Shown here: piece after piece, positions 1 to 6,760 of the stretch
Numbering within the stretch: position 1 is the first letter of the stretch
Layout: every line of letters begins with the position of its first letter
Source: Flavobacteriaceae bacterium
GTDB taxonomy: Bacteria > Bacteroidota > Bacteroidia > Flavobacteriales > Flavobacteriaceae
Reading direction: 5' to 3'
DNA length: 11,907 nucleotides
Assembly: GCA_030590765.1 (NCBI GenBank)
Contig: JAUVCP010000022.1
Coordinates: 1-11,907 of the forward strand
Made by a program: the position numbers and the translations under genes
The notes under the pieces: generated by a model
Database searches by the model: none
Told to the model about the DNA's origin: nothing
The model's input: the letters and a program-made list of their open reading frames with translations, nothing else

Positions 1-83
1 AAAGGGTTGATTTTTGATATAAGTTTTTCTTAGATTATAATTTCAAAAGTAATTTAAATTGAAATAAAAGGTATTAAACCAAT

Positions 84-167
84 ATCCCGCTAAAAAAGCG
101 GGATTAGCCTGCCACGCCGGCAGGTGGGTTCGACTAACTAAAAAATTGAAATTAATTTTTTAGAGTC
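84..167. repeat. Cluster of three inverted repeats, GC-rich in its left half
   Basis: Three hairpins lie side by side. The first pairs ATCCCGCT (84-91) with AGCGGGAT (97-104) around five A. The second pairs CCTGCC (108-113) with GGCAGG (119-124). The third pairs CTAAAAAATT (138-147) with AATTTTTTAG (154-163) and is lengthened by GACT (132-135) with AGTC (164-167) across a two-base bulge. The block 84-135 is far richer in G+C than anything around it. It lies downstream of the TraR-like gene, so part of it may stop that transcript, but no clean T-run follows the GC-rich stems on either strand. The rest of bases 1-202 shows no coding region. Confidence 0.7.
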
Positions 168-202
168 TCACGAATAAAAAATAGCATAGTAATGTTTACA
201 AT

Positions 203-538
203 TTAACTGGCACAATGTACACAAAACCTACTGTGAGGCATTAATAAAATCCTGCCTAGCGGAATTTCATTTTTACACCTTGCACATAAACCAAAATCAG
301 GACTATCAATATTTTGCAAAGTAATTTGTAAACCTTTTAATTTGTTTTCAGCTTTTCTAAGAGCCTGTTCATTTATGGTTTTATTATTGATGGCATCCAT
401 TCGGCTAACCCTTCCTATGGCACAATCAGGAGCAATAGGTTTTGTTAAATCCCTTAATTCAATAATAGATCTTTCTGTAGCTTCAATTTCCTGAAGGATC
501 TTCTTTTCAATTTCTGATTTTTCTTCTTTGGTTTTCAA
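203..538 (-). CDS. TraR/DksA-type C4 zinc-finger protein
   Basis: This encodes a 111-residue cytoplasmic protein of the TraR/DksA family. Such proteins typically bind RNA polymerase through its secondary channel and alter promoter response. Residues 5-75 are charged and helical, fitting the coiled coil. The C-terminus carries C85-x2-C88-x17-C106-x2-C109, the DksA zinc-finger spacing. The middle segment (residues 30-52, LTKPIAPDCAIGRVSRMDA) resembles the short TraR/DksA proteins of Bacteroidota and lacks the DxxDxA tip of E. coli DksA, so it should not be called dksA. The start is TTG: no ATG lies upstream in frame, and the first internal ATG (residue 47) would remove half the coiled coil. A terminator-like hairpin lies just upstream, so the gene is probably transcribed alone. 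Its regulatory targets cannot be read from the sequence. Confidence 0.88.
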   Translation of the reverse strand: MKTKEEKSEIEKKILQEIEATERSIIELRDLTKPIAPDCAIGRVSRMDAINNKTINEQALRKAENKLKGLQITLQNIDSPDFGLCARCKNEIPLGRILLMPHSRFCVHCAS

Positions 539-562
539 CGGAGAAATTTTATTTGGTATAAA

Positions 563-602
563 AATAAACTTTCTTAAACAATTAGGCCTAAGAAAGTTTA
601 TT
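563..602 (-). terminator. Perfect 14-bp inverted repeat, probable terminator
   Basis: AATAAACTTTCTTA (563-576) is perfectly complementary to 589-602, with a 12-base loop. Read on the minus strand, the stem is followed by a T-rich stretch (TTTTATA). It sits between the acetyltransferase remnant and the TraR-like gene, where it could end minus-strand transcription. The stem is AT-rich, so strength is uncertain. Confidence 0.55.
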
Positions 603-611
603 AATAAATAT

Positions 612-891
612 ATAAAATCTGAATCCTATATCCACTTTTGAGTCTTCATTTAATATAAGTCTGCACCCAATCTATGAATTAACTTGGATCTTTTAAAAGT
701 ATCGCCCATCTACCAAATCCATTTTTTTGATAATCCGTATAATTTTTTAAAAATAGTTTTGCTTCTTTTACTGTAGCAAATAAAGAATCACCAGTATATT
801 TAATTACTTCCAGATCCTTATTTAGTTTACACATATTACTGGCATCGCTTAAAGAGAACTCTCTTAACATCAATCGTGATGTCTCTAAAAT
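612..891 (-). pseudogene. Decayed GNAT-family N-acetyltransferase (RimJ/RimL type)
   Basis: The longest intact frame (679-873) covers only the first third of a RimJ/RimL-type acetyltransferase of about 170 residues. The similarity extends beyond it at both ends. Upstream in the same frame, 871-885 reads ETSRL, giving the usual family opening ETSRLMLREF, but there is no ATG before an in-frame stop near 919-921. Downstream, after KDPS, a TAA stop is followed in the same frame by FIDW. One extra base then shifts the reading to CRLILNEDSKVDIGFRFY, ending at 612. That matches the family pattern EFIGWCGL...VDIGFRFY. The acetyl-CoA-binding C-terminal half is missing. At least one nonsense change, one frameshift, a lost start and a 3' loss are therefore visible. 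The original substrate is unknown. Confidence 0.82.
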
Positions 892-954
892 ATTTTTTAA
901 ATAAATAATTAAAACAGATTAATTAATAGATGTTCAGGCGGTTTCAATTTATGA

Positions 955-1560
955 CTAACTGTAAAATGTTGGTAATTTCAATTTAAATTTGACAACGATC
1001 AATCGTACCACAATTACCATTAGTGTTGTTAAAATATGGATCATATTTCGATCGATATTCAATTCATTTAATAACAAATAAGTTACAGATCCTATGATAC
1101 ATGCAGTTGCATAAATTTCTTTATGAAAGATCAAAGGAACCTCATTGCTTAAAGTATCTCTGATAACCCCTCCAAATGTAGCAGTTAACATACCCAGTGA
1201 AACTGATATTATCGGATGAAGATTACTTTGCACACCAATTTCTGTCCCAATAATAGTGAAAATTCCTAAGCCAATAGTGTCAAACAAAAAGAGTGATTTG
1301 CTTAGGTAAGAGATCTTTTTTCTTAATATAATTGCTAATATGACAGCTATAAAAATTACATATACATATGTAAGATCACCCATCCAGGCAACTGGACTTC
1401 TATCAATAAGCATATCTCTTAAAGTTCCGCCGCCAACCGCTGTTACAAAAGCAATAATGAATACGCCAAACGGATCCATCTTTTTATTCATAGCAAATAA
1501 TGCACCTGATATTGCAAAAGCTGCAGTTCCAAGCAGATCTAAAAAATGGAAGATTGTCAT
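955..1560 (-). CDS. TRIC/UPF0126-family cation channel protein
   Basis: This encodes a 201-residue integral membrane protein of the bacterial trimeric intracellular cation channel family (UPF0126, YicG/YadS-like). Characterised members form homotrimeric, potassium-permeable channels. The sequence shows the internal duplication of the family: DLLGTAAFAISG (8-19) matches DTIGLGIFTIIG (94-105), and GGGTLRD (43-49) matches GGVIRD (130-135). The two glycine-rich motifs break transmembrane helices in the pore. About seven hydrophobic segments can be drawn and the C-terminus is basic. The start is ATG. The gene lies 55 bases downstream of the transglycosylase gene on the same strand, with no clear terminator or TAnnTTTG box between, so co-transcription is likely. 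The physiological ion and role in this organism are not shown. Confidence 0.9.
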   Translation of the reverse strand: MTIFHFLDLLGTAAFAISGALFAMNKKMDPFGVFIIAFVTAVGGGTLRDMLIDRSPVAWMGDLTYVYVIFIAVILAIILRKKISYLSKSLFLFDTIGLGIFTIIGTEIGVQSNLHPIISVSLGMLTATFGGVIRDTLSNEVPLIFHKEIYATACIIGSVTYLLLNELNIDRNMIHILTTLMVIVVRLIVVKFKLKLPTFYS

Positions 1561-1615
1561 TGTTTAATTCTTTGATGTCCTATATATCTAATAGGTGTTT
1601 CAATAATCTTTTCGA

Positions 1616-3085
1616 TTAATTTTCAGCAAATTCTTTATAATGCTGATATAAATTAAATATTTCAATTATATAGTTATATGGTTCACTTCCTCTAACATAG
1701 CCATATTTTACAACCGGATCATTATAATATTTAGATTTGGACAGATTTAATATATAATAATCTACACCATTATCCCACACCAATTCATTACCATTGTATT
1801 TTTTAGTGAGTTTTTGTGCATCTTGTACATGGCCGTAACCTGCATTAAATGATGCCATTGAAAATTTAATTCGTTGAATAGAATCAGGTATCTCATTCCA
1901 GTTTTCATACATCCTTTTTAAATATGTGATACCTGCTTTAATATTTTGCTCAGGATCGTGTACATCTGTTACACCTAGTCCTTTTGCAGTTGCAGGCATC
2001 AATTGCATTAATCCTGATGCACCTGCCCATGATTTACCATGTACATTAAATTTTGATTCCTGATAAATTAAGGCTTTAACCAATCGCCAGTCCCAACCCA
2101 TATCTTTGGTGTATTTTTTTACCAAATCATCATATTTACTAATTTTACCTGTAGACTCAGTATAGTATTCACTATCTAATCTTTTACTGAACTGTTTCCT
2201 GTTTTTAAAATATTTATTATATATGATATTGTACGTTGCAGTTTTCTTTAAAGAATTGAGTTTCTCATTCATAACAGCAAGTAGTTGGGGTGAATTTTTT
2301 CTTACTGCCCATGCAATTCTTTGTGATAAACTAACTTGAGTATTGATATCAATATCAGGATAATAGCTTTTGTGTATTTCAGCAATATTATTATCGATAA
2401 CAGTATATTTTATCTTTCCATCAGCAACCATTTTTATAATCTCTTCATCTGTAATTTCTCCGGGTAAAACCTTGATATAGATTGTATCACCCAATTCATT
2501 GGATAATTTTGAAAGTCTGTCATAATAGGAAGTGTTTTTCCTTACAGATACAGTATCTCGTATAAGATCTACAATATCAGTAGCCAGTTTTTTTTTGATA
2601 TTATCACCTGATATCTTTCTCCAGTTATTCGGTTTTTTTTGAACTAAAGTTTGATGTGTAATTAAATATGGCTCTGTAAAATTTATTTCTTCCTTTCTTT
2701 TTCCTGTAATCGTAAATCCCATGGCAATAATATCTCCATCACCGCGATTTAACATGGTAATCACCGAATCTACATTTTTAGCCAATACAATTTCAAGATC
2801 TACGCCAATGTTTTCAGACAATCTTTGTAACATTTCATATTCAAAGCCCATAGGTTGTCCTTTATATAAAAAATACCCTGTTGGAGAAAATGTGGTGATA
2901 GCCCTTAAAACACCCGCTTTTTTAATCTCTTTTAGATCGTAATTAATTGGTTCAGATGATGTAATATTTGATTCTGAAGTCAAACTTATACTCTTTGACT
3001 TACTACATCCTGATATAATTATCAAGACAAGAAAAAAGTATAGTATTTTTAAAAATCGATTAAAATATAGAGAGGTTTTTAACAT
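1616..3085 (-). CDS. MltF-like membrane-bound lytic murein transglycosylase (lipoprotein)
   Basis: This encodes a 489-residue periplasmic lipoprotein that should cleave the MurNAc-GlcNAc bond of peptidoglycan, forming 1,6-anhydro ends. Residues 1-27 form a lipoprotein signal ending in the lipobox ISGC (C27). Residues about 53-300 form a solute-binding-protein (SBP_bac_3) domain, as in MltF. Residues about 317-440 form the SLT domain, with YQESKF holding catalytic E343, GLMQLMPATA (358-367) and FNAGYG (413-418). Length and domain order fit MltF. The ATG at 3085 is preferred because it gives a compact signal peptide; a TTG eight codons upstream (3109) is the alternative. A TAnnTTTG box lies at 3128-3135. 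The TRIC-family gene follows on the same strand. Confidence 0.9.
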   Translation of the reverse strand: MLKTSLYFNRFLKILYFFLVLIIISGCSKSKSISLTSESNITSSEPINYDLKEIKKAGVLRAITTFSPTGYFLYKGQPMGFEYEMLQRLSENIGVDLEIVLAKNVDSVITMLNRGDGDIIAMGFTITGKRKEEINFTEPYLITHQTLVQKKPNNWRKISGDNIKKKLATDIVDLIRDTVSVRKNTSYYDRLSKLSNELGDTIYIKVLPGEITDEEIIKMVADGKIKYTVIDNNIAEIHKSYYPDIDINTQVSLSQRIAWAVRKNSPQLLAVMNEKLNSLKKTATYNIIYNKYFKNRKQFSKRLDSEYYTESTGKISKYDDLVKKYTKDMGWDWRLVKALIYQESKFNVHGKSWAGASGLMQLMPATAKGLGVTDVHDPEQNIKAGITYLKRMYENWNEIPDSIQRIKFSMASFNAGYGHVQDAQKLTKKYNGNELVWDNGVDYYILNLSKSKYYNDPVVKYGYVRGSEPYNYIIEIFNLYQHYKEFAEN

Positions 3086-3127
3086 AAGTAATTTGATGAG
3101 CAATTGCAATTAAAGGATATACTTATT

Positions 3128-3135
3128 CAAATGTA
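3128..3135 (-). promoter_or_regulatory. Bacteroidota -7 promoter box (TACATTTG) for the mltF-like gene
   Basis: The minus strand reads TACATTTG, a perfect TAnnTTTG, 42 bases before the preferred ATG. No TTG is seen at the usual -33 distance, so the box stands alone. Confidence 0.5.
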
Positions 3136-3159
3136 GTTTAAAAAAACAGGAAATAAAAA

Positions 3160-4161
3160 TTAGTTTAATTCTGTAAACTTATTTTTTCGTAAAATAAAAT
3201 GTTGCCATACAATGCTAAAAGTATGATAATATTTAGTTTGTTTAAAGGAGATATGTTTTCTTTTTCTAAGCATTTTAGGTAAATTGGCATAAAAACTAAA
3301 GTGTGCTTTAATAATTGACCAGGTATGAACAGGACGCAATTCAAAGATGAATTTTATACCGGCTATCCCATCTAAAATCAGTCTAAAAAAAACTACTAAA
3401 AACATATATCTTTTGGGTACATTTTTAGCAATAGTAAACAAACTATTTCTAAAGTTTAAAAAGGTTTTGTGCGGATTGCTTTCTTTTAAAGTTGCACCAC
3501 CAACATGATACACTGTTGAAGCTCCAACGTATTGAATTTTATAACCCTCATTTTGGATTCTCCAGCAAAGATCAATTTCTTCCTGATGAGCAAAATAATC
3601 TTCATCAAAACCATTTAACTTGTGATAAATTTCTGAACGTATAAAAAAACAGGCACCGGTTGCCCAAAAAATGTCGTAAGAATTATCATATTGATTTTGA
3701 TCGGTTTCAAGATCCATGAAAATTCTCCCTTTGCAATATGGATAACCCATAAAATCAACAAAACCACCTGCTGCACCTGCATATTCAAATTTTGATTTAT
3801 CTTTGAAATCCAATAATTTAGGTTGGACAGCAACTGTATTGGGATTATTTTTGAATTGATCAATGACAGGAGTTAACCAACCCGAAGTAACTTCAATATC
3901 AGAATTTACCAATGCATAAACATCTGCATCAATATGCTGTAAAGCATCGTTATATCCTTTAGCATACCCACCATTCTTTTTGTTTTGAACGATTTTTATT
4001 TCCGGGTAATTTTGCTTTATAAAACTTATAGAATCATCCGTTGAATTATTATCTGCAATATAAATTTCAGCCTCATCCATACTGTATTTCACTACAGAAG
4101 GAAGAAATTTTTTAAGTAAAGTTTTACCGTTCCAATTTAAAATTACGACAGCTACTTTCAA
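3160..4161 (-). CDS. Family 2 glycosyltransferase (GT-A fold)
   Basis: This encodes a 333-residue glycosyltransferase of the GT2 family, related to rhamnosyl- and N-acetylglucosaminyl-type transferases. It would move a sugar from a nucleotide donor onto a cell-surface glycan. The N-terminal VVILNWNG (5-12), DNNSTDDS (37-44) and NSD (86-88, the DxD-like metal site) form the donor-binding half. ATGACFF (167-173) and HQEEIDLCWR (192-201) form the acceptor and catalytic half. The hydrophobic and basic C-terminus (about 250-320) probably attaches to the inner membrane. The start is TTG: the family opening begins there, an in-frame stop lies about 20 codons upstream without any ATG, and a TAnnTTTG box precedes it by 30 bases. 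Donor and acceptor are unknown, and no other surface-polysaccharide gene is adjacent. Confidence 0.9.
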   Translation of the reverse strand: MKVAVVILNWNGKTLLKKFLPSVVKYSMDEAEIYIADNNSTDDSISFIKQNYPEIKIVQNKKNGGYAKGYNDALQHIDADVYALVNSDIEVTSGWLTPVIDQFKNNPNTVAVQPKLLDFKDKSKFEYAGAAGGFVDFMGYPYCKGRIFMDLETDQNQYDNSYDIFWATGACFFIRSEIYHKLNGFDEDYFAHQEEIDLCWRIQNEGYKIQYVGASTVYHVGGATLKESNPHKTFLNFRNSLFTIAKNVPKRYMFLVVFFRLILDGIAGIKFIFELRPVHTWSIIKAHFSFYANLPKMLRKRKHISFKQTKYYHTFSIVWQHFILRKNKFTELN

Positions 4162-4191
4162 AATAGTTTTAAAGGATTGAAATTAAGATTG

Positions 4192-4199
4192 CAAACTTA
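4192..4199 (-). promoter_or_regulatory. Bacteroidota -7 promoter box (TAAGTTTG) for the glycosyltransferase
   Basis: The minus strand reads TAAGTTTG, a perfect TAnnTTTG. The implied transcription start is about 24 bases before the TTG start codon, which supports that start. No matching -33 TTG was found. Confidence 0.5.
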
Positions 4200-4205
4200 A
4201 AATAA

Positions 4206-4224
4206 ATAGCTTGGTTTAAGCTAT
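4206..4224 (-). terminator. Hairpin terminator after the HsdR_N-domain gene
   Basis: ATAGCTT (4206-4212) pairs with AAGCTAT (4218-4224) around the loop GGTTT. On the minus strand the stem begins 10 bases after the stop codon at 4235 and is followed by TTATTTTAAG. Position and trailing T-rich stretch fit a weak intrinsic terminator that separates this gene from the glycosyltransferase promoter. Confidence 0.5.
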
Positions 4225-4234
4225 AATTTTATTT

Positions 4235-4681
4235 TTATTTAACGTAATCCGGGATATCCTTCAAAAAATGATATTTTTCTAATTGATGATTAATTTTGTA
4301 GTAAAAATGCTGTAGTCCGTTGGTAATAATTAAATAATTGGCATTTAATTTTAGGTTATATCTTGCTATCTGGTCAAATGTTTCCTGATTGATCTTTATG
4401 GATGGCGCTTTACATTCCACAATAATATCTGGATTTCCATTTTTATCAAAGAGTAAAATATCGGTTCTTTTAGTTGTATTGTTGATCTTTAACTGTTTTT
4501 CAATTGCAATAATAGATTTTGGATAATTTTTATTTCCAATCAAATACCGAGCAAAGTTTTGTCTAACCCATTCTTCAGGAGTGAGAACCACATATTTTTT
4601 TCGAAGCATATCAAAGATATAAAGCTTATTTTCCATACTTTTGAACTTGAAGGAAAAAGAAGGAAGATTTAACTTTATCAT
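4235..4681 (-). CDS. Orphan HsdR N-terminal-domain protein (PD-(D/E)xK nuclease-like)
   Basis: This encodes a 148-residue protein made almost entirely of the nuclease-like domain found at the N-terminus of type I restriction HsdR subunits (HSDR_N type). Visible core elements are TPEEWVRQNF (34-43), then D74, E89-C-K91 (the D...ExK catalytic signature) and the QIARYN segment near 104. All the expected catalytic positions appear present. There is no helicase motor and no HsdM or HsdS gene nearby, so this is not a restriction system as it stands. Homologs usually open M-x-K-L-N-L-P, which favours the ATG at 4681. A TAnnTTTG box at 4707-4714 agrees, because the upstream ATG at 4702 would sit at the transcription start. 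It diverges from holA. Function is unknown; binding or nicking DNA is inference. Confidence 0.85.
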   Translation of the reverse strand: MIKLNLPSFSFKFKSMENKLYIFDMLRKKYVVLTPEEWVRQNFARYLIGNKNYPKSIIAIEKQLKINNTTKRTDILLFDKNGNPDIIVECKAPSIKINQETFDQIARYNLKLNANYLIITNGLQHFYYKINHQLEKYHFLKDIPDYVK

Positions 4682-4706
4682 CACTTTTGATTCGGTTTTC
4701 ATTTTC

Positions 4707-4714
4707 CAAATGTA
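4707..4714 (-). promoter_or_regulatory. Bacteroidota -7 promoter box (TACATTTG) for the HsdR_N-domain gene
   Basis: The minus strand reads TACATTTG, a perfect TAnnTTTG. The expected transcription start near 4700 leaves a leader of about 19 bases to the ATG at 4681 and argues against the ATG at 4702. The 78-base gap to holA would also have to hold the holA promoter, for which no perfect box was seen. Confidence 0.5.
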
Positions 4715-4759
4715 TCATTTAATTACAATAAATTCGCTTAAGCGGAGATTTTTTAGTGC

Positions 4760-5764
4760 ATGAACAGAATAAAGCAAATTGTTGATGAAATCAAAACAGG
4801 TAATACAAAACCTATTTATTTTTTAATGGGCGAAGAGGCCTATTATATTGATAAAATATCAGATTATATTGAAAACAATATTCTTAGTGAAGAAGAAAAA
4901 GGTTTTAATCAAATGGTATTGTATGGAAGGGATGTTACTATTGATGATATCTTAGCCAATGCGAAAAGATTTCCGATGATGGCTGAAAAGCAGGTAGTTA
5001 TTGTAAAAGAAGCTCAGGATCTATCAAGAAGTATTGAAAATTTGGTTGCCTATGCAAATAATCCGCAACCAACAACAATATTGGTGTTTTGTTATAAATA
5101 TAAAACGTTAGACAAACGCAAAAAACTATCAAAAATCATATCAAAGACAGGATGTTTATTTGAAAGTAAAAAATTATACGAAAATCAGGTTGGCGAATGG
5201 ATCACTTCTACTTTGAAAACGAAAGGGTATGGTATTGAACCAAAAGCGAGTATCATGCTACTTGAGTTTTTAGGAACAAGTCTATCAAAAATTGATAATG
5301 AATTAGAAAAATTAGCACTGATTTTACCAAAAGGCACTACCATAACAGCATCTCATATTGAAGAAAATATTGGGATCAGTAAAGATTTTAATAATTTTGA
5401 ATTGCGAAAAGCAGTAGGAGAGAAGCAAGTGGTAAAAGTAAATCAGATAGCAAACTATTTCACACAAAACCCGAAAAGTAATCCAATGGTAATGACTGTT
5501 TCTTTGCTAAATAGTTTTTTTACACAATTGTTAATGTACCACGGTTTAAAAGACAAAGGAAGGATCAATGTTGCCAAATCTTTAAAAATCAATCCGTATT
5601 TTGTTAATGAATATCAAAGTGCAGCCAGAAATTATCCAATGCGTAAAGTTGCTCAGATAATATCTTTACTACGAGAAGCAGATCTCAAAAGTAAAGGAGT
5701 TGGAGCTTCAGGTATGGCGCAGGGAGATATTTTAAAGGAATTGCTTTTTAAGATCATGCATTGA
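4760..5764 (+). CDS. holA: DNA polymerase III subunit delta
   Basis: This encodes the 334-residue delta subunit of the clamp loader, which opens the beta sliding clamp so that it can be placed on primed DNA. The N-terminal IYFLMGEEAYYID (19-31) is the typical opening of the family. It is followed by the region QVVIVKEAQDL (78-88), the stretch TTILVF.YKYKTLDKRKKL (105-123) and the helical C-terminal domain with LSKIDNELEKLALI (175-188). Length is normal for the family. The start is ATG, with no obvious Shine-Dalgarno sequence. The gene diverges from the HsdR_N-domain gene and ends 4 bases from the stop codon of nadC on the other strand, so the two 3' ends must share terminator sequence or overlap as transcripts. 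Confidence 0.95.
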   Translation: MNRIKQIVDEIKTGNTKPIYFLMGEEAYYIDKISDYIENNILSEEEKGFNQMVLYGRDVTIDDILANAKRFPMMAEKQVVIVKEAQDLSRSIENLVAYANNPQPTTILVFCYKYKTLDKRKKLSKIISKTGCLFESKKLYENQVGEWITSTLKTKGYGIEPKASIMLLEFLGTSLSKIDNELEKLALILPKGTTITASHIEENIGISKDFNNFELRKAVGEKQVVKVNQIANYFTQNPKSNPMVMTVSLLNSFFTQLLMYHGLKDKGRINVAKSLKINPYFVNEYQSAARNYPMRKVAQIISLLREADLKSKGVGASGMAQGDILKELLFKIMH

Positions 5765-5768
5765 TATT

Positions 5769-6626
5769 TTACATTGCTTTTAGGCTTAAATCCAAGTTTT
5801 TAACAGAATGTGTTAAAGCTCCAGAAGAAATATAATCTACTCCACAATTTGCATAATCTCTTGCTGTTTGCAAAGTTATATTACCAGAAGATTCTGTTTG
5901 ACAAACATCTCCAATCAATTGAACAGCCTTTACAGTATTCTCATAATTAAAATTATCAATTAATATTCTGTGTATACCGTCGTGTTTTATTATTTTTTTT
6001 ATTTCACCCATGCTTCTTGCTTCCACAATTATTTTCAGATCTAAATTATTTTCTTTTAAATAGGTTTGAGTTTTTTCAATAGCCATATCTACACCTCCAG
6101 CAAAATCGATATGGTTATCTTTTAACATGATCATATCATACAATGCAAAACGGTGGTTTTCTCCACCTCCTATCTTTACCGCCCATTTTTCAATAGCCCT
6201 GATTCCAGGAGTGGTTTTACGTGTATCTAACACTTTTGTTTTGGTTCCCTTTAGTGCTTTAGCAAATTTTTTGGTTTTGGTTGCAATGGCACTCATGCGC
6301 TGCATAGCATTTAAAACCAAACGTTCAGCTTTTAATATAGATTGAGATCTGCCTGTTACAAAAAAAGCAGCATCTCCAACTTTCACCTTATCTCCATCAT
6401 TGATAAAAGTTTCTATTTTAAGATCTTTATCCACTTCAGCAAATATCATTTTTGCAAATTCAATTCCGGCAATCACTCCTTTTTCTTTAACCAGAAGTTT
6501 AGCCTGCCCCATTGCGTTAGCGGGAATACAAGCCAATGAACTGTGATCTCCTTCACCTATATCTTCTCGAATACCGTTTTTGATAATAAGTTGTAATTCT
6601 TTTTGAAATTGTTCTTTGCTAATCAT
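5769..6626 (-). CDS. nadC: Nicotinate-nucleotide pyrophosphorylase (carboxylating)
   Basis: This encodes a 285-residue quinolinate phosphoribosyltransferase, which makes nicotinate mononucleotide, CO2 and pyrophosphate from quinolinate and PRPP in de novo NAD synthesis. It is cytoplasmic, usually a dimer or hexamer. Signature segments are ERLVLNAMQRMSAIAT (101-116), DTRKTTPG (134-141), GGGENHR (153-159), LKDNH (168-172), VEARS (201-205), ESSGNI (245-250) and SSGALTHS (267-274). Together these cover the substrate-binding arginines, lysines and histidine and the phosphate-binding loops. Length is normal and the ATG start is clear. nadA and nadB are not in the window. A TAnnTTTG box at 6658-6665 should drive it. 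The gene ends tail to tail with holA. Confidence 0.96.
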   Translation of the reverse strand: MISKEQFQKELQLIIKNGIREDIGEGDHSSLACIPANAMGQAKLLVKEKGVIAGIEFAKMIFAEVDKDLKIETFINDGDKVKVGDAAFFVTGRSQSILKAERLVLNAMQRMSAIATKTKKFAKALKGTKTKVLDTRKTTPGIRAIEKWAVKIGGGENHRFALYDMIMLKDNHIDFAGGVDMAIEKTQTYLKENNLDLKIIVEARSMGEIKKIIKHDGIHRILIDNFNYENTVKAVQLIGDVCQTESSGNITLQTARDYANCGVDYISSGALTHSVKNLDLSLKAM

Positions 6627-6657
6627 ATAGCTTTCTTTTTTAGATAAATGGTAAAAA

Positions 6658-6665
6658 CAAAAGTA
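6658..6665 (-). promoter_or_regulatory. Bacteroidota -7 promoter box (TACTTTTG) for nadC
   Basis: The minus strand reads TACTTTTG, a perfect TAnnTTTG, 31 bases before the nadC ATG. No -33 TTG is present at the expected distance. Confidence 0.5.
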
Positions 6666-6718
6666 AAAAGTATTTTATTAAAAATTACTTTTTTATGTAA
6701 TTTAAATAATTAATGATT

Positions 6719-6726
6719 TATTTTTG
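6719..6726 (+). promoter_or_regulatory. Bacteroidota -7 promoter box (TATTTTTG) for rlmH
   Basis: TATTTTTG is a perfect TAnnTTTG, 34 bases before the rlmH ATG, giving a leader of roughly 28 bases. The region is strongly AT-rich, so a chance match is possible. Confidence 0.42.
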
Positions 6727-6760
6727 AAATTCAATAGATTGCTTTTAATCTGTATTCAAA

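Noticed and set aside
84..171. Intact tRNA gene suggested by GGTTCGACT
   Set aside because: No acceptor stem, D arm or anticodon arm can be folded; only a T-arm-like fragment is visible, so it is kept as a finding and not a tRNA feature.
1340..1567. 75-residue open frame on the plus strand
   Set aside because: It lies wholly opposite the well-supported TRIC-family gene, and its translation shows no family features.
2721..2942. 73-residue open frame on the plus strand
   Set aside because: It is antisense to the substrate-binding domain of the MltF-like gene and has no own support.
3615..3863. 82-residue minus-strand frame inside the glycosyltransferase gene
   Set aside because: It is an out-of-frame overlap with a gene whose motifs are continuous across the region.
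4235..4702. Type I restriction-modification system
   Set aside because: Only the small N-terminal nuclease-like domain is present; there is no helicase part and no modification or specificity gene in the window.
6127..6539. Two overlapping plus-strand frames (6127-6345 and 6342-6539)
   Set aside because: Both are antisense to nadC, which has all its signature motifs.
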